Below, in pieces: positions 1 to 5,252 of a stretch of 5,252 nt of DNA. Made by a program: the position numbers and the translations under genes. Source of the DNA: Alloprevotella sp. (GTDB taxonomy: Bacteria > Bacteroidota > Bacteroidia > Bacteroidales > Bacteroidaceae). Location: assembly GCA_017477205.1 (NCBI GenBank), contig JAFUXE010000080.1:1-5252 (forward strand), given 5' to 3'. Positions within the stretch are counted from its first letter, which is position 1. The number at the start of each line of letters is the position of its first letter. The notes beneath the pieces were generated by a model, which saw nothing but the letters and a program-made list of their open reading frames with translations, was not told where the DNA came from and did not search any database.

Positions 1-2256
1 GACGACCTTGCGCACGTCCTTCACCTCGCCGCCGGCACTGACGATGACGGTGCCCGGGGCGATGACCTTCGAGCCGTCAGGGTATTTCTGCGTCATGGAG
101 AGGCTGTCCTTACCCGTCGGCACGTTGATGCCGAGGGAGCAGCAGAAGTCGCTGAGTGCCTGCACGGCATCGTAGAGGCGGGCGTCCTCACCCTTCTGGG
201 CGCGGCAGGGCCACATCCAGTTGGCGGATAGCGATACGCTGTCAAGTCCCTCTGCGAGGGGGGCGAAGACGATGTTCGTCAGGGCTTCGGACACGGAGAG
301 CACGCTACCTGCGGCGGGATTGGCAAGTCCGGCCTGCGGGGCATGGCCAAGGGCGGTGGCGATGCCGCTGTCGCCCTTGTAGTCCAGAGCCACAACGCCG
401 CAGTCGGCAAGGGGCAGCTGTAGGGCTCCCACGCACTGCTGGCGGGCAATCTTTCCCGTCACGCTGCGGTCCACCTTGTTCGTCAGCCAGTCCTTGCAGG
501 CCACGGCCTCCAGACGCAGCACCTTCTGCAGGGCGGCAAGGAGAGCCTGTCCTGTTTGTTGCGACTCAGTCGCAACAGACGGAACGTCCTTGTACTGCCG
601 CACGATGTGCTCATCCACCATCACCGTCTTGGGCGAATGACCGAACATCTGCGCCACGTCGAGGTCGAAGGGACGCTCGCCGTCGGCCTGCTCGAAGCTG
701 AAGTGGGCGTCGCCCGTGGTTTCGCCGACGACATACAGCGGGGCGCGCTCGCGCTCGGCGATGCGGCGCACGTCCTCGATGTGCTTCTCGTCGATGAGCA
801 GTCCCATGCGCTCCTGGCTTTCGTTGGCGATGATTTCCTTCGCGGAAAGCGTCGGGTCACCGACGGGAAGTTTAGACATGTCTATGCGGCCGCCGCACTC
901 CTCCACAAGTTCGGAGAGGCAGTTCACGTGACCGGCAGAGCCGTGGTCGTGGATGCTGACAACGGGGTTCTCCTCGCTCTCACAGAGCGCGCGGATGAGG
1001 TTGTAGGCGCGCTTCTGCATCTCGGGGTTGGCGCGCTGCACGGCATTGAGCTCAATGCCGCTGGAGTAGCGTCCCGTCTCCACGGAGCTCACAGAGCCGC
1101 CACCCAGGCCGATGCGGTAGTTGTCGCCACCGACGACCACCACCTTGTTGCCCTTCTGCGGCGTACCTTTCAGGCAGTCGCGCTTCGTGCCGTAGCCCAC
1201 GCCGCCTGCCAGCATGATGACCTTGTCGTAACCGTACTGCTCGCCGTTCTCCTCGTGGTCGAAGGTGAGGACAGAACCCGCGATGAGGGGCTGTCCGAAC
1301 TTGTTGCCGAAGTCGCTGGCACCGTTGGAGGCCTTAATGAGAATCTGCTCCGGCGTCTGGTAGAGCCACGGACGTTTGCTGTCGCGCGGTGCGGTCATAT
1401 AGACAGCCGTGCCCGCAATGGGCCAGGAGCCGACGCCGCCGCCCATGCGGTCGCGAATCTCGCCGCCCGTACCCGTGGAAGCGCCGTTGAACGGTTCCAC
1501 CGTCGTGGGGAAGTTGTGCGTCTCGGCCTTGATGGAGATGACGCTCTCCACGTCGCGCGTCTCAAAGAAGTCGCTCGTGTCGGCGCGGCGCGGCGCGAAC
1601 TGCTCCACGACGGGCCCCTGGCTGAACGCCACGTTGTCCTTGTAGGCCGAGAGGATATGGTGCGGATGCTCACGCGTCGTCTTCTTGATGAGGTTGAAGA
1701 GGGAGGACGGCATCTCCTTGCCGTCAATGATGAAGGTGCCCCCGAAGATTTTGTGGCGGCAGTGCTCGGAGTTTATCTGTGCGAAGCCGAAGACCTCCGA
1801 GTCCGTCAGCTGACGGCCGAGCTGCGCTTCCACCCGGTGGAGATAGGCAATCTCCTCCGGCGAGAGGGCGAGGCCTTCCTGCTCGTTGTAGGCCTCGAGG
1901 TCGCTGATGTAGCGGATGGGGTCCGGCGTGATGCTGACGGTGAAGATGCCCTGGTCGAGGCCGTCGTAGAGACGCTGCAACATGGGGTCGAAGTCGTCGC
2001 CCTCACAAGGGAAGTACTCTTCAATACGCGAAATGCCGCTGAGATTCATGTTCTGCGTAATCTCAACGGCATTCGTGCTCCAGGGCGTTATCATCTCGCG
2101 GCGCGGCCCCACGAAGCGCCCCTTCACGGAGTCGCCCTCAAGGAGTCCGGCTCCGCCATAGAGCCAGCAAAGTTTCTGCACTTCGTCCTGCGTCAGGACG
2201 TGGTCCGCCTGCGTAGCGATGATGCTCTGCTGCGGGGTTCTGAAAAAGGAAATCAT
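1..2256 (-). CDS. purL: Phosphoribosylformylglycinamidine synthase (large, single-chain PurL), 3' end outside window
   Basis: PurL makes FGAM from FGAR, ATP and glutamine, the fourth step of de novo purine synthesis, in the cytoplasm. I translated the minus strand across the whole span: 752 codons are open, with no stop before the window edge. Family motifs appear in order: NSEHCRHKIF (residues 162-171, with the conserved His), KAETHNFPT (243-251), FNGASTGTGGEIRDR (256-270, nucleotide-binding glycines), IGLGGGSVSS (about 382-391), IHDHGSAGH (435-443), NESQERMG (478-485), GHAPQAGLANPAAG (637-650), SLSANWMW (675-682) and PTGKDSLSM (713-721). This gives a PurS-like N-terminal domain, a linker, the first AIRS-like synthetase half and most of the second. 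The rest of the second half and the glutaminase domain (Cys-His-Glu triad) should lie beyond base 1; single-chain PurL is usually about 1,230-1,300 residues. The N-terminal region is roughly 50 residues shorter than in enterobacteria, as in Bacteroidetes. The ATG at 2256 is the only plausible start, 22 bases after murI, with no Shine-Dalgarno sequence. Residues 560-568 are encoded by a palindrome described separately. Confidence 0.97.
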   Translation of the reverse strand, partial: MISFFRTPQQSIIATQADHVLTQDEVQKLCWLYGGAGLLEGDSVKGRFVGPRREMITPWSTNAVEITQNMNLSGISRIEEYFPCEGDDFDPMLQRLYDGLDQGIFTVSITPDPIRYISDLEAYNEQEGLALSPEEIAYLHRVEAQLGRQLTDSEVFGFAQINSEHCRHKIFGGTFIIDGKEMPSSLFNLIKKTTREHPHHILSAYKDNVAFSQGPVVEQFAPRRADTSDFFETRDVESVISIKAETHNFPTTVEPFNGASTGTGGEIRDRMGGGVGSWPIAGTAVYMTAPRDSKRPWLYQTPEQILIKASNGASDFGNKFGQPLIAGSVLTFDHEENGEQYGYDKVIMLAGGVGYGTKRDCLKGTPQKGNKVVVVGGDNYRIGLGGGSVSSVETGRYSSGIELNAVQRANPEMQKRAYNLIRALCESEENPVVSIHDHGSAGHVNCLSELVEECGGRIDMSKLPVGDPTLSAKEIIANESQERMGLLIDEKHIEDVRRIAERERAPLYVVGETTGDAHFSFEQADGERPFDLDVAQMFGHSPKTVMVDEHIVRQYKDVPSVATESQQTGQALLAALQKVLRLEAVACKDWLTNKVDRSVTGKIARQQCVGALQLPLADCGVVALDYKGDSGIATALGHAPQAGLANPAAGSVLSVSEALTNIVFAPLAEGLDSVSLSANWMWPCRAQKGEDARLYDAVQALSDFCCSLGINVPTGKDSLSMTQKYPDGSKVIAPGTVIVSAGGEVKDVRKVV
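554..580. repeat. 27-bp near-perfect palindrome inside purL (21-bp perfect core)
   Basis: The arms TGTTGCGACT (557-566) and AGTCGCAACA (568-577) are exact reverse complements around one central C at 567. After one mismatched pair (556/578), two more pairs match (555/579 and 554/580), so 12 of 13 pairs are complementary. It lies in the purL reading frame and encodes residues 560-568 (SVATESQQT), between the first AIRS-like half and the second. In the purL mRNA it would form a 9-bp stem with a UGA loop, extended by two pairs beyond a mismatch; that loop UGA is out of frame and is not a stop. I found no second copy in the window. It could be a dispersed intragenic palindromic element, a binding site for a dimeric protein, or chance. 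The symmetry is seen directly; any role is inference. Confidence 0.85.
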
Positions 2257-2278
2257 ATATAATAATATGTGTGTATGT
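2257..2278 (-). other. AT-rich murI-purL junction, no promoter recognised
   Basis: These 22 bases separate the murI stop codon from the purL ATG and are nearly all A and T, in sharp contrast to the G+C-rich genes on both sides. There is no Shine-Dalgarno sequence, no match to the Bacteroidetes -7 box (TAnnTTTG) and no terminator hairpin. A short inverted repeat, CATAT/ATATG with a 6-base loop, spans 2254-2269 and includes the purL start codon. The most economical reading is an unstructured ribosome-entry region inside an operon. Confidence 0.5.
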
Positions 2279-3097
2279 TTAGTTCAGGTCTATTTGTTTT
2301 GCTTCCACATAAGCTCCGGGCATGAAGACGCTGGCCGCGCGACTGAACTTGTCGGCGCTCTCCGTAGTGAGGAAGTGCGCACGGCCATCCTTGCTGAGCC
2401 GCTTCTCCATTTCGGGGTGGCGATGCAAGTAGTCAACAAGGCTGCTTGCCACATACTTACCCTGGCTCACCACGCGCACGCCGTCGGGTACGTAGCGGCG
2501 AATCTTGTGCATCAGGAGCGGATAGTGCGTACAGCCAAGGATGATGGTGTCAATCTGCGGATCCACACTGAACAACTGCTCTATTCGCTTCTTGATGAAG
2601 TAGTCGGCACCGGCACTGTTGTGCTCGCCATACTCCACGAGCGGCACCCACATAGGGCAGGCCAAAGCCGTGAGGCGCAGCTGGGGGTCGATGTTGTGGA
2701 GTTCCATCGTGTAACTGCCGGAGTTCACCGTGCCCGGCGTAGCAAGCAGACCCACGTGATGCGTCCTTGTGAGCGCAGGCACACATTCCACGGTGGGACG
2801 GATGACGCCCAGCACGCGCCGTTCGGCACCAAAACGCGGAAGGTCGTTCTGCTGGATGGTGCGCAGAGCCTTTGCGGAGGCCGTGTTGCAGGCCAGTATC
2901 ACCAAGGCGCAGTCGCGCTCCAGCAACGCCGTGACACATTCCAGCGTGTAGCGATATATCACCTCATAGCTGTGGGGGCCGTAAGGCGCGCGGGCATTGT
3001 CGCCCAGGTAGATGTAGTCGTATTGGGGAAGTTTCCTGCGTATCTCGTTCAGGATGGTGAGGCCACCATATCCGCTGTCAAAAACTCCTATCTTCAT
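2279..3097 (-). CDS. murI: Glutamate racemase
   Basis: This is a complete 272-residue, cofactor-independent racemase that converts L-glutamate to D-glutamate for the second residue of the peptidoglycan stem peptide; it is cytoplasmic. The length is typical (about 260-285). Visible motifs are the N-terminal FDSGYGG (residues 6-12, with catalytic-site Asp7 and Ser8), YLGDNARAPYG (30-40), ACNTAS (69-74) with catalytic Cys70, and GCTHYP (188-193) with catalytic Cys189 and the neighbouring His191. Both cysteines of the two-base mechanism are present, so the enzyme should be active. The ATG start places the FDSGYGG motif at the extreme N-terminus, as is normal for the family. It lies 49 bases downstream of the OmpH gene and 22 bases upstream of purL, with no recognisable promoter in either gap, so co-transcription is likely. 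The ompH-murI order is, from memory, common in Bacteroidales. Confidence 0.97.
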   Translation of the reverse strand: MKIGVFDSGYGGLTILNEIRRKLPQYDYIYLGDNARAPYGPHSYEVIYRYTLECVTALLERDCALVILACNTASAKALRTIQQNDLPRFGAERRVLGVIRPTVECVPALTRTHHVGLLATPGTVNSGSYTMELHNIDPQLRLTALACPMWVPLVEYGEHNSAGADYFIKKRIEQLFSVDPQIDTIILGCTHYPLLMHKIRRYVPDGVRVVSQGKYVASSLVDYLHRHPEMEKRLSKDGRAHFLTTESADKFSRAASVFMPGAYVEAKQIDLN

Positions 3098-3146
3098 GCC
3101 GTATGGATTTGCTTTTCGTCGGTTCTATGGGTATGTTCTAAAATTG

Positions 3147-3659
3147 CTATTGTAACTTCTCCCTCACGTAGGGCGCCGCATCCTCAGCCCTGTCGTCGTT
3201 CAGGAAAGGGAAGGCCGTGCTGTCAAGGTCCACGATGAAGTCGTAGCCGCGCTCACGTCCTACCTGCAGGATGGCCTCGGAGAGCTTCTCGCGCACGGGG
3301 CGCAAAACCTCGCGCTCAGCCTCGCGCAGGATGCTGTCGGCTTCGTGGCGATAGGCGAGGCCTCGTTCCATCGCGTCCTGCAAGTCACGCTGACGCTTCA
3401 GCATGATGTTCTGGGGAAAGTCCTTCTGTCCTTGCAGGAACTCCGCAAAGAGACGCTTGAACGTCATTTCGTTGTATTCGGCCTCGGCCTCGTATTGCAC
3501 CTTCAGCCCCAAAAGGCCGTCCACCGCCTGCGTGTATTCAGGCATGGAGACAAGGAGCGAGTCGTAGTGGAGATAGCCGTATCTGGCCTGTGCGCCTGCC
3601 GTCGGTACAAGGGGCAGGAAGCAGCCCAGGAACAGAGCCGTCAAAAGTGTTTTCTTCAT
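3147..3659 (-). CDS. OmpH/Skp-family periplasmic chaperone
   Basis: This complete 170-residue protein matches the OmpH (Skp) family, periplasmic chaperones that hold unfolded outer-membrane proteins on their way to the BAM complex. A signal peptide is clear: KK at residues 2-3, a hydrophobic stretch at about 4-19, and a probable signal peptidase I site after Ala23 (AGA) or Ala25 (AQA). The mature protein starts with a short strand (RYGYLHYDSLL, 26-36) and the family-like SMPEY at 38-42. It continues as a long charged helical, probably coiled-coil region (about 50-137) containing GQKDFPQNIMLKRQ (77-90). It closes with a C-terminal strand, GYDFIVDLDSTAFPFLND (138-155). The mature chain carries more Asp/Glu (28) than Lys/Arg (20), unlike basic E. 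coli Skp. Its closest relatives are the OmpH-type genes that precede murI in Bacteroidales. The start is supported by the signal peptide and by a weak GGAAG 6-10 bases upstream. Confidence 0.9.
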   Translation of the reverse strand: MKKTLLTALFLGCFLPLVPTAGAQARYGYLHYDSLLVSMPEYTQAVDGLLGLKVQYEAEAEYNEMTFKRLFAEFLQGQKDFPQNIMLKRQRDLQDAMERGLAYRHEADSILREAEREVLRPVREKLSEAILQVGRERGYDFIVDLDSTAFPFLNDDRAEDAAPYVREKLQ

Positions 3660-3665
3660 AATTCT

Positions 3666-3706
3666 TCCGATTTTGGCTGCGAAGTTACTACTTTAATCGG
3701 ACTTCG
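3666..3706 (-). repeat. Two interleaved inverted repeats upstream of ompH
   Basis: On the minus strand, CGAAGT (3706-3701) is complementary to ACTTCG (3685-3680), and TCCGATT (3701-3695) is complementary to AATCGGA (3672-3666). The arms alternate a-b-a'-b', so the two stems could form together only as a pseudoknot, or else as alternatives to each other. They share base 3701. Neither is followed by a U-run, so this is not a standard terminator. Matches of this length could occur by chance in 54 bases. Confidence 0.4.
3679..3687 (-). promoter_or_regulatory. Candidate Bacteroidetes-type -7 promoter box for ompH-murI-purL
   Basis: The minus strand reads TAACTTCGC here, one base off the Bacteroidetes sigma-ABfr -7 consensus TAnnTTTGC. 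It lies 20 bases upstream of the ompH ATG, which would give a very short leader. A matching -33 TTTG element is not evident, so the call rests on one box. It lies in the largest gap of the window, after the stop of the Omp28-like gene, where a promoter for the downstream genes would be expected. Confidence 0.4.
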
Positions 3707-3713
3707 GCACACA

Positions 3714-5252
3714 TTATTTAACAAGAATCTTCCTTGCAGAGCCGTCCGCACCACGCAGAATGTTCACGCCGCGTTGCATTTGCACAAGGCGCTGTCCCTG
3801 TATGTTGAAGATGGCTTCCGTCGCCTGCGGGAGCTCTGCCGTACCGACACCTTCGGGATTGTCAACCTTTACCTTTTCCGCATTCACAATGCGCCCGGTC
3901 TTCGTGTTGAGGAGGAAGGCGACGACGCTTAGGTCGTACTTGTCCTGGACGGTCTTGTTCTCGCTCAGGTCGAACGTCTGCGTATGTTCCTGCCGCTCAC
4001 CAGCCACGATGGGTGCCTTCACGCTGCCTTTCACGCCGCTTTCCACGCCTGCCGCAGCTACGGCCACGTTGTGGAAGGTGGCATTTGCTATTGTCTTCGG
4101 CCCGTTGATGAATTCCAGCAGGTTATCGTCGTAGTCAAGGGAAGTGTCGCCGGAGAGTCCGTTGGACTGTGCCCAGTCCTTGCCCGTGCCCGTCAGCGTC
4201 CCTGCGGTCACGACATATCCCAAGGCATAGTCGGACTGCTTGGCATCTATCTGGAACTGAACGCCGGCAACGGCTTCAATCTTGTTCATCGCGCCGTCCC
4301 AGCTTGCCGTCAGGTCTATCGTGGCCTCTGCCGTGCGGCCAAGCTCATCCTGAATGTCGGCATCCAGACCATAGTACTTTCCGCCTGCGGAACCATAATA
4401 GGGGTCAAGCTCAGGTCCGCGATTGATGAAGCAGGCGGGAAGTCCGATGAGCGTACCGATGAGCGGGTCGTAGCCGAGGGATTCGTCCCAGAGGATATCC
4501 TGGTCGTGCACTTCGATGGCAATAACCTTGTCGCCGAATTTCTCCTCCGAAAGCTCCACGCCCTTCGTTCCCATGGGACACCAAAGGCACCACGTGCCGC
4601 TGAATTCCTCGATGACGACCTTCTTGGGAAGGCTTTCGCCCAGAACGTTCAGCGTGATGTCCGTAGAAGCGTCCTTTGCCGCAACCGTATTCTCCGTGCC
4701 GTTTACGTGAGTGACGGTGACGGTCTTCTTCACCTCACCCATCTTGTCGCCCACGCTGACGGGCAGCTTTGCGAGGAAAGGACCATAGGCCGTGAAGGGT
4801 TCTTCGAGGGTGTAGTGCTGCACATCGCCCTTCACGCCATCGGAGGTGACGGTGTAGTCAATGGACGTCACACCGTCGGGGCTGTAGTTCACCAAGGTAA
4901 CGGGAACAACAGACGTTCCGTTCACGGAGGCGGAGACAGCTTCACTGCCCTGTGCGCCCACCGCATTGTGGGTGAGGCCGTTGGTGAAAAGCAACTGCAT
5001 GGCAAGGGCGCCGAAGTCTTCGCTGTAGTCCGCCCATTCCGTCAGTCCGTCGCTCGTGCGAAGATACAGGGAGTGCGGTGCATGCACGTCGGCGGTATAG
5101 GCGATGGGACGGATGTCGTTGTCGTTATTGACGGTGGAGATGTTCAGTGTATAGCCCACATAGACACCGCCGTCGGTGACGGTGTAGGGCTCGTCGAAAA
5201 GCACTTCGTTTGTCTGTCCGCGCTTCAGGCTGCTGTTCGCAAGGCTTTTCAC
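3714..5252 (-). CDS. Secreted Omp28-like protein with thioredoxin fold and T9SS-type C-terminal signal, 5' end outside window
   Basis: The last 512 codons and the TAA stop are present. The true start and any signal peptide lie beyond base 5252; the first visible codon is GTG and is probably internal. Residue numbers count from that codon. Residues 1-205 are rich in Thr, Val and Asp and look like beta-sandwich (Ig-like) modules. Next comes a thioredoxin-like domain opening with KKVVIEEFSGTWCLWCPMG (210-228). It holds the CxxC pair Cys222/Cys225, and IGLPACFINRG (269-279) has Pro272 where thioredoxins carry the cis-proline. This EEF-GTWC-WCP pattern is typical of Omp28-related outer-membrane proteins of Bacteroidetes. 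Residues 310-465 are again beta-rich. The tail, IFNIQGQRL (481-489), GVNIL (495-499) and a final KILVK (508-512), resembles the T9SS sorting domain of Prevotella proteins. The product is therefore probably exported to the surface or secreted. The substrate is unknown: it may be a thiol-disulfide enzyme or only a binding module. It ends 54 bases before ompH. Confidence 0.85.
   Translation of the reverse strand: MKSLANSSLKRGQTNEVLFDEPYTVTDGGVYVGYTLNISTVNNDNDIRPIAYTADVHAPHSLYLRTSDGLTEWADYSEDFGALAMQLLFTNGLTHNAVGAQGSEAVSASVNGTSVVPVTLVNYSPDGVTSIDYTVTSDGVKGDVQHYTLEEPFTAYGPFLAKLPVSVGDKMGEVKKTVTVTHVNGTENTVAAKDASTDITLNVLGESLPKKVVIEEFSGTWCLWCPMGTKGVELSEEKFGDKVIAIEVHDQDILWDESLGYDPLIGTLIGLPACFINRGPELDPYYGSAGGKYYGLDADIQDELGRTAEATIDLTASWDGAMNKIEAVAGVQFQIDAKQSDYALGYVVTAGTLTGTGKDWAQSNGLSGDTSLDYDDNLLEFINGPKTIANATFHNVAVAAAGVESGVKGSVKAPIVAGERQEHTQTFDLSENKTVQDKYDLSVVAFLLNTKTGRIVNAEKVKVDNPEGVGTAELPQATEAIFNIQGQRLVQMQRGVNILRGADGSARKILVK

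Noticed and set aside
556..2262. A 568-codon open frame on the plus strand, opposite purL
   Set aside because: Its triplets are exactly aligned with the purL codons on the other strand. It stays open because purL avoids TTA, CTA and TCA codons across this stretch. The purL strand carries all the family motifs, and the plus-strand protein resembles nothing I know.
3098..3146. Possible promoter or terminator in the ompH-murI gap
   Set aside because: There is no TAnnTTTG-like box, no GC-rich hairpin and no U-run in these 49 bases.
2219..3238. A 339-codon open frame on the plus strand, opposite murI
   Set aside because: It is codon-aligned antisense to murI, whose catalytic motifs are intact on the minus strand; a product of codon bias.
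3621..3623. Cys13 of the OmpH-like protein as a lipoprotein cysteine
   Set aside because: The preceding residues Phe-Leu-Gly are a poor lipobox and the hydrophobic stretch before it is too short. Signal peptidase I sites after Ala23 or Ala25 fit better.
3345..3932. A 195-codon open frame on the plus strand across the ompH start and the Omp28-like end
   Set aside because: It is antisense and codon-aligned to both minus-strand genes and runs through their intergenic gap; there is no recognisable domain.
4569..4578. Ten-base palindrome TCCCATGGGA in the Omp28-like gene
   Set aside because: It is short enough to arise by chance in 5 kb and encodes the conserved Cys-Pro-Met-Gly stretch.
5250..5252. 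GTG at the right edge as the start of the Omp28-like gene
   Set aside because: The codon is at the window boundary, no signal peptide follows, and the downstream residues already look like the middle of a beta-rich domain. The real start is most likely outside the window.

Overview
The window looks like chromosomal DNA from a member of the Bacteroidales, most likely Prevotella or a close relative. Three things point there: a large PurL with Bacteroidetes-type sequence, an OmpH/Skp gene directly followed by murI, and a secreted Omp28-type protein that ends in a short basic Lys-Ile-Leu-Val-Lys tail like a type IX secretion (T9SS) sorting signal. Start codons mostly lack a clear Shine-Dalgarno sequence, which also fits. 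G+C is high for Prevotella, so the genus is a guess.

All four genes lie on the minus strand and are read from right to left. From the right edge they are: the 3' part of a gene for a secreted Omp28-like/thioredoxin-fold protein (3714-5252, start outside the window); a complete ompH/skp-like periplasmic chaperone gene (3147-3659); complete murI, glutamate racemase (2279-3097); and the 5' 752 codons of purL, phosphoribosylformylglycinamidine synthase (1-2256, end outside the window). The gaps are 54, 49 and 22 bases. ompH, murI and purL are probably co-transcribed, perhaps from a weak Bacteroidetes-type promoter just upstream of ompH. The rest of the window is essentially coding, and no gap without a gene is longer than 54 bases.

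The genes serve different processes: surface or secreted protein display, outer-membrane protein chaperoning, D-glutamate supply for peptidoglycan, and step 4 of de novo purine synthesis. A possible link between the last two is glutamate, which PurL releases and MurI uses.

The most unusual feature is a 21-bp perfect odd palindrome (27 bp with one mismatched pair) inside the purL coding sequence at 554-580. It encodes part of what looks like an inter-domain linker. Its core is exactly seven codons long, and the linker looks about seven residues longer than I remember for Bacteroides PurL. It may be a small palindromic element inserted in frame. I see no new multi-gene system in this window.
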